Below are positions 34,466-46,632 of a stretch of 64,000 nucleotides of DNA, one piece after another. Made by a program: the position numbers and the translations under genes. Under the pieces are notes generated by a model, which had not been told where the DNA came from, did no database searches, and saw nothing but the letters and a program-made list of their open reading frames with translations. The DNA is from Arthrobacter crystallopoietes. Its GTDB lineage: Bacteria > Actinomycetota > Actinomycetes > Actinomycetales > Micrococcaceae. Each line of letters opens with the position of its first letter. Position 1 is the first letter of the stretch. The stretch is taken from assembly GCF_002849715.1 (NCBI RefSeq), contig NZ_CP018863.1, positions 4,650,001-4,714,000 of the forward strand, written 5' to 3'.

Positions 34466-36187
34466 TTACTTCAGGCGGACATCCACCAGGTCCTGGGCCA
34501 CACCGATAACGGTGATCGGCTCCTTCGATCCTGCCGGCGGAACATAGATGGCTACGGACTCACCATAAGTTACGTCCACGCCCTCCGTGGTGGACTTCTC
34601 CCCTGCCAGCGCCGCGAACTCTTCAGAGAGTCCGACGGTGGCCCCCGGCTCCGAAGGAACGCTGCTCATGACGTTTCGCATGTAGCCGTAGACCATGGCA
34701 CCCCCGTCGGCGGTCTTCAATGCCCGTACGGACTTTCCGTCAACGCTGCGGCTGAAGGAGATCTCCGCGTTGTCGTTGGACGCGACCTGGTCCTTCTGGA
34801 AGGAGGTGATCTGTTCGGCGAAGGTATTCTCCGCGACGGCTTCCTTGTTCTTGCCCTCAGTCAGGTATCCGGCCAGCAGGTTCAGGGCCTCCTGCGGCGC
34901 GTGCAGCAGTCCATCCTTGCTATCGGCCAGCACCGATGGGGATCCGCCCTTTTCAGTGGAAACCTGGGGGAAGGTTGTACCGGGCAGCATCTGCACGGCG
35001 TGGACCATCTTGTAGTTCTCCCGCGGCGTTGCCTGGGAGAGGACCACTATCTGCGGAACCGGGTTGTCGTCTCCCCGCGTCACCGCCACAACGCTCCGGG
35101 GCCACTCCGGGCCGCTGTCCACCATGGAGGTCAGAACCGGATCGGCGGCGACAGGCACGGGTGCCGCCACATCGCCATTCTCTGCACGCACCTTGTAGTT
35201 GGCCTCGCGCAGTGCGAGGGCTGCGCCTCCGACCCGGGCGTTGAGTTCGCCGGCGTCGCGAGCTGCGTCACCCGACGTGACAGCTCCGGCCACTGCATCC
35301 ATAATGCGGTTCAACTGCCCGTCCAGCACGACGGGGTACCCGGCCGCTGCCGCCTCAGGGGAAGCGGTCTGCCCGCCGGCATGCGCCGGCAGGACCTGCG
35401 CGGTCAGCGCCGTCCCGGCAGCGAGCACGACGGCCAAGGCCCCGGCCCCGGAGCGTCGTGCAACCGCACGCGATTCAGCCCTTCCGGCAGAGGCGCCCGA
35501 ACCGCCCTGTGCTGCCACGCGGCGGCCGCCGACAACAGCGGTCTCGTCCAGGCTGCCGGTCGGCCGGTTACCAGACCCACCGGCCGGGGCAGCTCCACCA
35601 CCTCGGCGGGAAATGATGGCGATGGCCAGTCCAAGCACCGACAGCAGCGCGCCAATGATGATCAGGGCAATGCTCCCGGGAGAAGAGGTGTCATTCGGCC
35701 AGCTGACCGTAACGTTCGTGGGCGCAGGCTTGGTACCGTCCGCGGCCAGCAGGATCGACCATTCGCCCTCGGCAGGTGCAATCCACCGGTGCTCGGTGCT
35801 TTGCTCAGCGGTCTCCTCGCTGACCCACAGATCCGATCCTGCTGGGTTGGGAACCTTGGCGTCTCCCTCTACCGCACTGCCCTGCAGTTGTCCGTCCACT
35901 ACGGCGGAAATTGAAGTATGCGCGGCCTCGCCGACCCAGGCGTCGACGTCGCCGGCACGGCCCACTGCCAGGAAGAACTCTCCCTCGCCTTCAACCGTGA
36001 TGTCTACGCGTTCATCATCCACACCCAGCACGCCGGGCTCGATCACCGTCACCGGCGCCGTCGAGTCAGCTGCTGCATAGCTCGCGGAAACTGTCTCCGG
36101 AGGTGCCCAGACGGTTCGCAGGGCGATTCCGAGCACCACGGCGAGGAGGCCGGCTGCAATCAGGGCCACTGCAATTTTTAAACGCAC
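34466..36187 (-). CDS. Unrecognised membrane protein with two extracytoplasmic regions
   Basis: About 573 residues from GTG 36187 (AGG seven bases before it; a TTG at 36202 is an alternative). I do not recognise the family with confidence. Helix 1 (about residues 3-25) is followed by a beta-rich stretch of about 140 residues, helix 2 (170-192), an unstructured Gly/Arg-rich linker of about 50 residues, and helix 3 (246-267) ending in A-H-A, which looks like a signal-peptidase site. The last 300 residues, with VLSQATPRENYK and FAEQITSFQKDQ, form a soluble domain. Both domains should face outside the cell. It diverges from the AI-2E-type gene. Confidence 0.8.
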   Translation of the reverse strand: MRLKIAVALIAAGLLAVVLGIALRTVWAPPETVSASYAAADSTAPVTVIEPGVLGVDDERVDITVEGEGEFFLAVGRAGDVDAWVGEAAHTSISAVVDGQLQGSAVEGDAKVPNPAGSDLWVSEETAEQSTEHRWIAPAEGEWSILLAADGTKPAPTNVTVSWPNDTSSPGSIALIIIGALLSVLGLAIAIISRRGGGAAPAGGSGNRPTGSLDETAVVGGRRVAAQGGSGASAGRAESRAVARRSGAGALAVVLAAGTALTAQVLPAHAGGQTASPEAAAAGYPVVLDGQLNRIMDAVAGAVTSGDAARDAGELNARVGGAALALREANYKVRAENGDVAAPVPVAADPVLTSMVDSGPEWPRSVVAVTRGDDNPVPQIVVLSQATPRENYKMVHAVQMLPGTTFPQVSTEKGGSPSVLADSKDGLLHAPQEALNLLAGYLTEGKNKEAVAENTFAEQITSFQKDQVASNDNAEISFSRSVDGKSVRALKTADGGAMVYGYMRNVMSSVPSEPGATVGLSEEFAALAGEKSTTEGVDVTYGESVAIYVPPAGSKEPITVIGVAQDLVDVRLK

Positions 36188-36468
36188 AAAAATACCTATC
36201 AATCGTCGCTGCGGGGCATGACGCCCGCGTCAAACCGCGGCAGGACAGGGTCAGTCCGCGGGTAGAAATGTCATCGCTCGTCATCGGCCGATCTTTTATA
36301 ACCCTATGGTAACGAAAAAGACTGTTAGAGTGCCTTCTTGGTGACGGCGGCCACCCGGACACCGGCGTTCCGGCCCTGCCACCGTGGTTGCTGCTGACAA
36401 CCGCTGATACTCTTCGACAAAGTCCATCCCGTCTACATTCGCGGGCTGAGGGAAACAGGTTTACACGC
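36188..36468. other. Divergent promoter region between the unknown membrane gene and the AI-2E-type gene
   Basis: An AT-richer island at 36290-36330 holds TTATAA on the plus strand (TATAAA on the minus strand) and TATGGT, both plausible -10 boxes, but no clear -35 partners. It probably carries both promoters. No gene is seen. Confidence 0.4.
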
Positions 36469-37752
36469 GTGAGGGAGCATACAGGAAACCCGGCCGATGC
36501 CGAGGGCAACGACAACTCCGGTGAGCAGGAGGCCGCACTCCCGGTCCCGGTCACGCCTGCCCGCCGGAAATCCGTCCTGACCGCCCTCGGCCGGATTGGC
36601 GCCTCCATCCCGCGCGCCCAGCCGCGTCTCCGGTTCGAAATGCCGCCGGAAGCCCGGACACCTGATGAGGCTGACGACGTCGAGCCACCGCCTCCCGCCG
36701 CAGTCTCCGGCTATACCGCTGCCCACCATCCCATCCACTTCGGTTTCATGGCGACCGTCGGTGTCGGCATGGCGCTGCTGTTGTATTTCATCCTCACCAA
36801 CATCGGCGAACTGCTCGGTTGGATCACCGCGGCGCTCTTCATCGCGCTCGGTCTGGATCCGGTTGTGCGGTGGCTGGAGCGCAAAGGCTTGCCGCGTCCG
36901 GCCGGAGTTGTCACCGTCGTCCTTGCCCTCGCCGGGCTGCTGGCAGCGTTCTTCTCCACGCTTATTCCGACGATCGTCAACCAGACAACGCAGATCGTGG
37001 CCAACGGGCCTAGATACGTCAACGAATTCCTGGAGTCGCCGGTTTTCCAATCCATCGACGAACGGTTCCAAGTGCGCAACCGCGTGGATGAGGAAGTGGC
37101 GAGGTTCTTTGCCAACTCGGATGCCGTGACCGGCATTTTCGGGGGCGTGCTCGGCGTCGGCAGCAGGGTCTTCCAAGGTGCCTTCGGGGCACTCATCGTG
37201 CTGGTTCTGACACTGTATTTCCTAGCCTCATTGCCGGCGATGAAGGTCTGGGCCTACCGGCTGGCACCGAGATCGCGGCGGCAGCGTGTCCAGTTCCTCG
37301 CCGAAGAAATCACCGGCAGCGTCGGCAGTTATGTTATCGGGCAGGCTTGTGTCGCCCTCGTCAACGCGCTGGTAGCCTTCATCGCCATGTCCATCGCCGG
37401 CGTTCCGTTCAGCGTGTTGCTGGCATTCCTGGTAGCACTGCTGGCCTTCATCCCACTGGTGGGCGGCATGATCGCCGGAATCATGGTCTCGCTCGTGGCG
37501 CTCACCGTGGACTGGCAGACGGCAGTGCTCTTTGCCATCATCTACTTCGCTTACCTGCAGTTCGAGGCGTACTTCGTCTCGCCCCGGATCATGCAGCGCG
37601 CGGTCGCCGTGCCGGGTGCTGTGGCAGTCATCGCCGTCATTGCCGGCGGCCTGCTGATGGGCGTCCTCGGTGCCCTCATGGCGATTCCTGCAGCGGCGGC
37701 CGTAATGCTGCTGCTCAAGGAGGTCATCATCAGCCGGCAAGACCAGCGCTAG
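36469..37752 (+). CDS. AI-2E family transporter (PerM-like)
   Basis: About 427 residues. A hydrophilic N-terminal tail of about 95 residues is followed by eight hydrophobic helices. The family pattern shows in ITAALFIALGLDPVVRWLERKGLPRPAGVV, the central amphipathic region, and FIPLVGGMIAGIMVSLVALTVDW near the C-terminus. Members export autoinducer-2 or act as Na+/H+ or K+ transport proteins; the name does not prove quorum-signal transport. GTG 36469 is the start, with AAACAGG about nine bases upstream. It overlaps nothing and is convergent with the small zinc-like gene 21 bases away. Confidence 0.88.
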   Translation: MREHTGNPADAEGNDNSGEQEAALPVPVTPARRKSVLTALGRIGASIPRAQPRLRFEMPPEARTPDEADDVEPPPPAAVSGYTAAHHPIHFGFMATVGVGMALLLYFILTNIGELLGWITAALFIALGLDPVVRWLERKGLPRPAGVVTVVLALAGLLAAFFSTLIPTIVNQTTQIVANGPRYVNEFLESPVFQSIDERFQVRNRVDEEVARFFANSDAVTGIFGGVLGVGSRVFQGAFGALIVLVLTLYFLASLPAMKVWAYRLAPRSRRQRVQFLAEEITGSVGSYVIGQACVALVNALVAFIAMSIAGVPFSVLLAFLVALLAFIPLVGGMIAGIMVSLVALTVDWQTAVLFAIIYFAYLQFEAYFVSPRIMQRAVAVPGAVAVIAVIAGGLLMGVLGALMAIPAAAAVMLLLKEVIISRQDQR

Positions 37753-37773
37753 CCTGCCCTTGGAACTCCTCCG

Positions 37774-38100
37774 CTAGCGGTAACGGAAGCTTCGGGTCTT
37801 CCAGCAATGCGGGTGCCAGTGGCGCCGTTCGGCCAGGGCCGTTTCGGCGCCGAAGAGCGAGTCCTGCCGCCATGCCACGAGGTGTTCCACTCCAGGGCGG
37901 ATCATCTGCCCGCACCCCGGGCACGTGTAATCCTTGGCAGCGCTGCCCGGCGTTATTCGCCGCACGTTCCACTCCCCATCCGGCGCGCTCTGCCGTTCCG
38001 GGATGCCCGCCCGGGCACGGTCCAGGTCAAGCTCGGCGCCCTGCGCCCACTTACGTGACGCCGCCCCTGTGCGGCGGCGGGGACGGTTTGAGCGGGGCAT
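37774..38100 (-). CDS. Small conserved-looking protein with a Cys/His zinc motif
   Basis: A 108-residue basic protein. The last 50 residues have CPGCGQ, then H in GVEHLV, and HWHPHCW near the end: two Cys, two to three His and one more Cys, spaced as in treble-clef or HNH-like zinc sites. The N-terminus is Arg-rich ([10 protein letters not shown]). I do not recognise the family. It is transcribed divergently from nucS, with only 58 bases between, so it may share a promoter region and a DNA-related role with it; this is inference. A palindrome CCGCTAGCGG overlaps its stop. Confidence 0.75.
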   Translation of the reverse strand: MPRSNRPRRRTGAASRKWAQGAELDLDRARAGIPERQSAPDGEWNVRRITPGSAAKDYTCPGCGQMIRPGVEHLVAWRQDSLFGAETALAERRHWHPHCWKTRSFRYR

Positions 38101-38158
38101 GGGTCAATTCTGCCCCACCACACAGGGGCCTGCGCAAACTAACGTAAAGTGGCCTACT

Positions 38159-38854
38159 GTGCGTTTAGTTATTGCCCGCTGCTCAGTTGATTACATCGGC
38201 CGTCTCCGCGCCCATCTGCCACTGGCCACACGCCTGTTGATGGTCAAGGCGGATGGCTCCGTTCTCATCCATTCCGACGGCGGCTCCTACAAGCCGCTGA
38301 ACTGGATGAGCCCGCCCGCCAGACTCCGTGTCGAGGCGCCGGACGAAACAGATGCTGACGACGGAGTAGCCGAAGTCTGGCACGTCCAGCATGCCAAGAG
38401 CGACGACCGGCTGGTCATCCAGATCCACGAGCAGCTGCACGAGTTCAGCCACGAACTCGGCGTGGACCCGGGCCTCGTCAAGGACGGCGTCGAAGCAGAC
38501 CTGCAGCGTTTGCTGGCAGAGCAGATCCACACCCTCGGCGAGGGCTACAGCCTGATCCGCCGGGAGTACATGACTGCCATCGGTCCAGTCGATATTCTTG
38601 CCCGCGATGCCACCGGCGCGACCGTGGCCGTGGAACTCAAACGCCGCGGCGATATCGACGGCGTGGAGCAGCTGACCCGCTATCTTGAACTGCTGAACCG
38701 CGATCCCCTGCTGGCCCCGGTGAAGGGCGTCTTCGCGGCCCAGCAGATCAAGCCCCAGGCACGGGTGCTGGCCTCGGACCGCGGCATAGACTGCCTGACC
38801 TTGGACTACGACGCCATGCGCGGCGTTGACGACAGCGAAGCACGCTTGTTCTGA
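38159..38854 (+). CDS. nucS: Mismatch-specific endonuclease NucS/EndoMS
   Basis: A 231-residue nuclease that cleaves both strands at mismatches and serves as the mismatch repair enzyme in actinobacteria, which lack MutS-MutL. The start GTG 38159 gives the family N-terminus [16 protein letters not shown]. The RecB-like active site is [21 protein letters not shown], supplying Asp, Glu and Lys. The interaction with the beta clamp is expected near the C-terminus. The position near murA and the atp operon is conserved. A GC hairpin follows the stop at 38893-38908. Confidence 0.95.
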   Translation: MRLVIARCSVDYIGRLRAHLPLATRLLMVKADGSVLIHSDGGSYKPLNWMSPPARLRVEAPDETDADDGVAEVWHVQHAKSDDRLVIQIHEQLHEFSHELGVDPGLVKDGVEADLQRLLAEQIHTLGEGYSLIRREYMTAIGPVDILARDATGATVAVELKRRGDIDGVEQLTRYLELLNRDPLLAPVKGVFAAQQIKPQARVLASDRGIDCLTLDYDAMRGVDDSEARLF

Positions 38855-38892
38855 CCTGCGTCCGGGCCGCCTCTGAATGCGCGGACGGACGC

Positions 38893-38908
38893 TCCCGCGA
38901 CCGCGGGA
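38893..38908 (+). terminator. Hairpin after nucS
   Basis: TCCCGC-GACC-GCGGGA, a perfect 6-bp stem with tetraloop, 39 bases past the nucS stop. AAAA follows but no T-run. Confidence 0.45.
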
Positions 38909-38949
38909 AAACATTTGCTTAACAAACGATTGAATGCGCCCACAAGCCG

Positions 38950-39144
38950 TTGACCTGCCCTTTTACGTATGTGATGCTTAACGCAGTCTTTGTGTATGTG
39001 TGTTTTTCATGCTCGCAGGACATGTTGCGAGTGTGAAGCTCCTCACCGCTTCGGCAACCAGCCGGACATGAGGTCTTCCACGGAGTGACCCCGGTCCGGT
39101 ACGAGGTGTGCCGGGCTAAAAAGTTCCACTATGAGGAGAAATAA
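38950..39144 (+). promoter_or_regulatory. Cold shock gene promoter and leader
   Basis: A -35-like TTGACC (38950-38955) with TGATGC 16 bases later is a weak promoter candidate. The leader of about 150 bases is AT-richer than its surroundings at first (GTGTATGTGTGTTTTT) and holds a hairpin CTCGCA (39012-39017) / TGCGAG (39026-39031). Long structured leaders that sense cold are known for csp genes. GAGGAG at 39131-39136 is the ribosome site. Confidence 0.45.
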
Positions 39145-39348
39145 ATGGCACAGGGGACCGTCAAGTGGTTCAACGCTGAAAAGGGCTTCGGCTTCATCAC
39201 CCCGGATGATTCCGACGGCGATGTTTTTGTCCACTACTCTGAAATCCAGACGGGTGGATTCAAGACCCTGGACGAAAACCAGCGTGTGACCTTCGAGATC
39301 GGGCAGGGCGCCAAGGGACCGCAGGCCACCGGCGTAACCGTCATCTGA
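39145..39348 (+). CDS. Cold shock protein (CspA family)
   Basis: A 67-residue single cold-shock domain that binds single-stranded RNA/DNA. RNP1 is [10 protein letters not shown] (residues 13-22) and RNP2 is VFVHYSEI. The protein acts as an RNA chaperone in the cytoplasm. GAGGAGA precedes ATG 39145. A 13-bp hairpin with a GGAA loop follows the stop. It is monocistronic. Confidence 0.96.
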   Translation: MAQGTVKWFNAEKGFGFITPDDSDGDVFVHYSEIQTGGFKTLDENQRVTFEIGQGAKGPQATGVTVI

Positions 39349-39390
39349 TTTCGAATACCACCTCGCGGCGCCGCTGCGACGGACTTGCAC

Positions 39391-39420
39391 AGAGGTCCCC
39401 GGAGGAATCCGGGGACCTCT
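39391..39420. terminator. Bidirectional terminator between csp and murA
   Basis: Perfect 13-bp stem AGAGGTCCCCGGA (39391-39403) and TCCGGGGACCTCT (39408-39420) with a GGAA tetraloop. It starts 43 bases after the csp stop and ends 5 bases before the murA stop. It should serve both convergent genes. Confidence 0.75.
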
Positions 39421-39424
39421 GACG

Positions 39425-40726
39425 TTAACGCAATCTGCCGTCCAGCGCGCCGGGCTCCGGTTCGCTCCCCTGCCGGGCTACGGCAGCACCCAAAGTGCGC
39501 AGCTTCTCGTCGAAACGCTCATAGCCGCGGTCGATATGGTCCACGCCCCGGACCTCGGTGACGCCGTCAGCTACCAGGCCTGCAATCACCAGGGCGGCTC
39601 CTGCGCGGATGTCGTTTGCCACCACCGGCGCCCCGGATAGCTGGGGCACTCCCCTGATCAAGGCATGGTGCCCATCCAGCCGAACCACGGCGCCGAGCCG
39701 GGCCAGTTCAGAGGTGAAGCCCCACCGCGCCTCAAAAACATTTTCGGTCACCATACCGTTGCCATCCGCCACCGCGTTCAACGCAACAACGAATGGTTGG
39801 AGGTCCGTCGGGAAACCCGGATACGGCAGCGTGGAGACGTTGATCGGGGCGGGACGACCGTTGCCCTCAACGATGAATCCGTCCGCGCGGGTCGTGATTG
39901 TGCAGCCGGCCTGGGCAAGCTTGTCCAGCACTACGGAGAGATGTTCCGGAACCGCGTTGCAGACATCGACGCTTCCGCCGCTCATGGCAGCGGCAAACGC
40001 CCACGTACCCGCAACGATCCGGTCCGGAACAGTGCGGTGCGTGACAGGGCGCAAGCGTTCGACGCCGGTGATCACCAACGTCGGCGAACCGATCCCTTCG
40101 ATCTGCGCTCCCATAGCCACCAGCAACTCGGCGATATCGCAGATCTCCGGCTCCCGTGCCGCGTTGTCGATGGTCGTCATGCCGTGCGCCAAGGTCGCAG
40201 CCATCATCAGGTTCTCTGTTGCCCCCACCGAAGGAAACGGGAGCCTGTGGTGGGCGCCGTGCAGGCCGTCGGGCGCCCGCGCGACAAGATAGCCGTGGTC
40301 AATGACGATTTCCGCACCCATCAACTCCAAGCCGCTGCGGTGCATGTCCAGGCCGCGGGAGCCAATGGCATCTCCACCAGGCAGCGCTACCTCTGCCTGA
40401 TGGCAGCGTGCCACCAGCGGTCCCAACACCGATATTGAAGCCCGCATGGCCCGGACCAGATCATAGTCAGCCTGATGGGCCGGCTCCGCAGGCACGTCAA
40501 TGTGCACGCAAGAGGCATCGACGTCGTAATCAACTGTGCAGCCGAGCCTTCGCAGCAACTCCGCCATGATCCACACGTCCTGGATATTCGGCACGTTGGT
40601 GATCGTGGACTTTCCCTCGGCCAACAGCACGGCGGCCATGAGTTTCAAGACACTATTCTTCGCCCCAGCCACCTCAACCCGCCCCGACAGGGTGCTGGGT
40701 CCGTTGACGACGATGACATCTTCCAT
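39425..40726 (-). CDS. murA: UDP-N-acetylglucosamine 1-carboxyvinyltransferase with Asp in place of the fosfomycin-target Cys
   Basis: A 433-residue enzyme that transfers enolpyruvate from PEP to UDP-GlcNAc, the first committed step of peptidoglycan synthesis. Lys-Asn of GAKNSVLK (residues 23-24) is present. The active-site loop reads [16 protein letters not shown]; residue 119 is Asp where E. coli has Cys115. The same change in mycobacterial MurA gives fosfomycin resistance. ATG 40726 follows AGGATGGGG; an in-frame ATG lies 9 bases earlier. It is downstream of the atp operon terminator and so has its own promoter. Confidence 0.96.
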   Translation of the reverse strand: MEDVIVVNGPSTLSGRVEVAGAKNSVLKLMAAVLLAEGKSTITNVPNIQDVWIMAELLRRLGCTVDYDVDASCVHIDVPAEPAHQADYDLVRAMRASISVLGPLVARCHQAEVALPGGDAIGSRGLDMHRSGLELMGAEIVIDHGYLVARAPDGLHGAHHRLPFPSVGATENLMMAATLAHGMTTIDNAAREPEICDIAELLVAMGAQIEGIGSPTLVITGVERLRPVTHRTVPDRIVAGTWAFAAAMSGGSVDVCNAVPEHLSVVLDKLAQAGCTITTRADGFIVEGNGRPAPINVSTLPYPGFPTDLQPFVVALNAVADGNGMVTENVFEARWGFTSELARLGAVVRLDGHHALIRGVPQLSGAPVVANDIRAGAALVIAGLVADGVTEVRGVDHIDRGYERFDEKLRTLGAAVARQGSEPEPGALDGRLR

Positions 40727-40760
40727 AGTCCCCATCCTAATGAGCGGTCAGTAAAGAACA

Positions 40761-40791
40761 GCGGCGCGGCTCCGGTGAGGAGCCGCGCCGC
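40761..40791 (-). terminator. Terminator of the ATP synthase operon and DUF2550
   Basis: A perfect 13-bp stem, GCGGCGCGGCTCC (40761-40773) and GGAGCCGCGCCGC (40779-40791), with a 5-base loop. On the minus strand the hairpin is followed by TGTTCTTTA, partly U-rich. It starts 11 bases after the DUF2550 stop. Confidence 0.75.
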
Positions 40792-40801
40792 GAATGCATT
40801 T

Positions 40802-41233
40802 TCAACGCCAGGTACCGATCCCTATCACCGGGCCGGCCTCCAACCAGGAAGACAGACCCGCGTAAACATCGAAGCTCATGGCGAGCAGCAGTTCCTGCTT
40901 GTCATGGCGAAGCATCACCACGATGGCCCCGGGCTGAATTTTCGCCCGTTCGGCCTCCGTGGGTTGGCGCCACCCCTGCAGCTCCAAGGCGCTGCGCCGG
41001 AATCTGTAGCGCGGTCTTGGGCTCAGGGAAAAGAGCCGCAGCCATTCCAGGTGTTTGTCCGCATAACGACAAACCCCCATCTGCCAGCTGCCAGGCAGCA
41101 TGCAGATGGAGGCGTCAAAAGTGCCAAGGGCGCGCCGCAGTTGATAGCGGCGCACCCCGAAGGCAAGCAGCGTCAGTAGCAGCAGCAGGAACAGTGCCGC
41201 CAAAATAGCGAACGTGTAGCCGACTTCTTCCAC
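40802..41233 (-). CDS. DUF2550 family membrane-anchored protein
   Basis: A 143-residue protein with one N-terminal helix (residues 6-27) followed by basic RRYQLRR and a cytoplasmic domain with Trp/Arg-rich sequence. I recognise it as DUF2550, the gene that follows atpC in many actinobacteria (Rv1312 in M. tuberculosis). Function unknown. It lies 18 bases after atpC on the same strand, inside the same transcription unit and before the terminator, which suggests a role at or near ATP synthase, but this is only context. Confidence 0.88.
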   Translation of the reverse strand: MEEVGYTFAILAALFLLLLLTLLAFGVRRYQLRRALGTFDASICMLPGSWQMGVCRYADKHLEWLRLFSLSPRPRYRFRRSALELQGWRQPTEAERAKIQPGAIVVMLRHDKQELLLAMSFDVYAGLSSWLEAGPVIGIGTWR

Positions 41234-41251
41234 TGGCGCCGCTAGCTGTAC

Positions 41252-41539
41252 CTAAGCCGTGGCCAGGTCATTGACCGTGGCGTTGTCCGCCACGATGACC
41301 ACGCGGTTGCTGTCGACGGAGAAGAACCCGCCGTCCACGGTCACGTTGATCCGCTCGCCGTTGACCGGGTTGATTCCCAGTTCGCCGGGAGCCAGAATAG
41401 CCAGCACCGGCGAGTGGCCGGGCAGGATTCCGATCTCGCCTTCTGCGGTACGAGCCTTGACCAAAGTTGCCGCACCGGACCACACAAAATGGTCCGCCGC
41501 CACAATCTCTACTTCCAGTTCAGCCGCTTCGTTAGCCAT
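41252..41539 (-). CDS. atpC: ATP synthase subunit epsilon, short form
   Basis: A 95-residue subunit of the central stalk. Only the N-terminal beta-sandwich domain is present (ADHFVWSGAATLVKARTAEGEIGILPGHSPVLAIL and RVVIVADNATV). The two-helix C-terminal domain, which inhibits ATP hydrolysis in E. coli and Bacillus, is missing; the frame stops after NDLATA. Length matches what I recall for Arthrobacter epsilon, so this is probably a lineage feature and not a broken gene. It is 4 bases after atpD. Confidence 0.95.
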   Translation of the reverse strand: MANEAAELEVEIVAADHFVWSGAATLVKARTAEGEIGILPGHSPVLAILAPGELGINPVNGERINVTVDGGFFSVDSNRVVIVADNATVNDLATA

Positions 41540-41543
41540 TGGC

Positions 41544-43022
<1,479 letters not shown>

Positions 43023-43077
43023 TTAGATGGCGTGGGTTAAAGTTTACTTTTGCCTGAGGCGCTTTCGACGCCGAGGG

Positions 43078-43971
43078 TCAGGACGCGCTTAGAGCGTCCG
43101 CACCGCCGACGATCTCCGTCAGCTCCTGCGTGATTTCGGCCTGACGGGCGTTGTTCCGGAGCCTCGTGTACTTCTTGATGAGGTCCGAAGCGTTGTCGCC
43201 GGCAGACTTCATGGCCCGCTGACGGGCGGCAAGTTCACTGGCGGCAGACTGGAGCATGGCTGCGAAGATACGCGATTCGATGTAGCGCGGCAGCAACGCA
43301 TCCAGTACCTGCTCAGGTTCCGGCTCATACTCGTACAGCGGCAGCAGATCGGATTCTGATGCAGCTTCTTCCTCCACGACCTCCAAGGGCAGCAGACGAA
43401 TGACCGTCGGCTCCTGGGTGACCATGGACTTGAAGCGAGTGTAGACAACGTGAATCTCGTCGACACCGCCCTCTTCATAAGCAGTGTTGAAATCTGCGAG
43501 CACGGCGTCGCCGATCTCGCGGGCGACCTCAAAGGCCGGCGCATCTGTGCCGCCGGTCCACACCTGCTCATAAGGAAGGCTGCGGAAATCAAAGTAAGCC
43601 TGCGCCTTGCGGCCAACAAGGTAATGGCGCACTTCCTTGCCGTCTGCCCGCAGCAATTCGGTCAGAGACTGTGCCTGCTTCAAGATCGAAGCAGAGTACG
43701 CTCCTGCCAGACCGCGGTCGGAAGTCATTACCACGACGGCCGCGCGCCGGATCTGCTCCGGCTCCGTGGTCAGCGGGTGTTCGATCTCCGACTGTGACGA
43801 CACAGCAGAAACGGCACGGGTGATCGCATTGGCGTAAGGCAGTGACGCAGCCACACGGGTGCGGGCCTTTCCAATGCGCGAGGCAGCGATCAGTTCCATC
43901 GCCTTGAAGATCTTCTGCATCGACGTGGTCGACGCAATCTTCTGGCGGTAGACCCGAATCTGGGCTCCCAT
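43078..43971 (-). CDS. atpG: ATP synthase subunit gamma
   Basis: A 297-residue rotor subunit with the family N-terminus [30 protein letters not shown] and C-terminus [40 protein letters not shown] is the usual conserved helix. An actinobacterial acidic loop of about 30 residues ([26 protein letters not shown]) sits in the middle. AGGAAAGGA precedes ATG 43971. A palindromic element at 43991-44058 separates it from atpA. Confidence 0.97.
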   Translation of the reverse strand: MGAQIRVYRQKIASTTSMQKIFKAMELIAASRIGKARTRVAASLPYANAITRAVSAVSSQSEIEHPLTTEPEQIRRAAVVVMTSDRGLAGAYSASILKQAQSLTELLRADGKEVRHYLVGRKAQAYFDFRSLPYEQVWTGGTDAPAFEVAREIGDAVLADFNTAYEEGGVDEIHVVYTRFKSMVTQEPTVIRLLPLEVVEEEAASESDLLPLYEYEPEPEQVLDALLPRYIESRIFAAMLQSAASELAARQRAMKSAGDNASDLIKKYTRLRNNARQAEITQELTEIVGGADALSAS

Positions 43972-43990
43972 ACTTTTCCTTTCCTAATCC

Positions 43991-44058
43991 TCGCTGATTG
44001 AGCGAAGTCGATTCCTATGCATGACGGCGTCAGGATTTCGACCCCGCTCAATCAACGA
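43991..44058. repeat. REP-like palindromic element inside the atp operon
   Basis: Two inverted arms of 25-26 bases. The left arm reads TGATTGAGCG-AA-GTCGATTCC (43995-44015); the right arm, read on the opposite strand, is TGATTGAGCG-GG-GTCGAAATCC (44033-44054). Only a few positions differ. The core TTGAGCG..GTCGA looks like the dispersed palindromes I recall from Arthrobacter and related genomes. Transcribed, it would form a long hairpin between atpA and atpG. Confidence 0.6.
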
Positions 44059-44065
44059 AAATGAA

Positions 44066-45703
<1,638 letters not shown>

Positions 45704-45797
45704 CTGCAGTCCCTGCTCTCCTAAATTGTGATCATCGCGGGGGCGACGACCTGTGTGTATATCAGTCTGTATTGAGGCTTTCGGCTCCAGCTCCTCG

Positions 45798-45811
45798 TTC
45801 CCCGAAGGGAA
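45798..45811 (-). other. Small hairpin between atpH and atpA
   Basis: TTCCC-CGAA-GGGAA, a 5-bp stem with a CGAA loop, six bases after the atpH stop. It could modulate mRNA processing inside the operon. Confidence 0.35.
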
Positions 45812-45816
45812 GAGTG

Positions 45817-46632
45817 CTAGACCGCGAGCTTCCGACGAAGTTCGGACAGGCGGGTGACGACCGAGGAATCAACCACTTCGTCGCCTACCTGCACGCGGAC
45901 TCCGCCAACTAGTGATGGGTCAACGTTGACATTGATCTTCAGCTCGCGGCCGTACAACCCATTGAGCCCTGCCTGCAGACGTGAGATCTGCTCCTGGGTC
46001 AGCGGACGGGAAACGCTGACGTTGGCGATCCAACGCTGCTGGCGCTGGGCAACCAGTTCCACAAACCGCCGGACCAGAGCTGTCGGCTTGATTCCCCGCG
46101 GAGCAGTAACTGCCTGGCGGATCAAGACCTGCGCTTCGGGTCCGGCGTTCGGGACCAGCTTCAGAGCCAGAGCCGATTTAGCCTCGGCCGATGCCTGCGG
46201 TTCAACCAGCGCACGCTGCAGATCATGATCTGCCTCGACGAGCCGGATGAAATTGAACAGGTCGTTCTCCAGACCTTCGAGTCCGTCAACTCCAGCGCCC
46301 TTGCTCTCCGCAACAGCGATAGCAGTGGTAGCCGCGAGGGTTTCCAGAGCATCACCAATGTCACGTGCAGAGCCCCAGCGGGATGCGGCGAGGCCTTCGG
46401 CTACAGCCCTGGCGTCAGCCGAGACCTTGCCGCCGACCAGCTGGGCGACCAGCCGTGCCTTGTCCTCGCTGTTGCGTGCCGGGTCCGTGAGGCTCCGGCG
46501 CAGTCCGGCATTGCTGTCCAGCAGACCCAGAATTGCAAAGAGTTCCTCTGCCAGGGACAGCGGAGCGGTGGGAAGCTTTGCTTCCAGCTCCTGCTGTGCC
46601 GCTTTCAGTGACTCGCTCGATACACCTGCCAT
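45817..46632 (-). CDS. atpH: ATP synthase subunit delta
   Basis: A 271-residue stator subunit, about 95 residues longer than E. coli delta, as usual for actinobacteria. The N-terminal part is helical ([28 protein letters not shown]) and the C-terminal signature is [26 protein letters not shown]. It links F1 to the b subunit. Its ATG shares one base with the atpF stop (TAATG), so translation is coupled. Confidence 0.96.
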   Translation of the reverse strand: MAGVSSESLKAAQQELEAKLPTAPLSLAEELFAILGLLDSNAGLRRSLTDPARNSEDKARLVAQLVGGKVSADARAVAEGLAASRWGSARDIGDALETLAATTAIAVAESKGAGVDGLEGLENDLFNFIRLVEADHDLQRALVEPQASAEAKSALALKLVPNAGPEAQVLIRQAVTAPRGIKPTALVRRFVELVAQRQQRWIANVSVSRPLTQEQISRLQAGLNGLYGRELKINVNVDPSLVGGVRVQVGDEVVDSSVVTRLSELRRKLAV

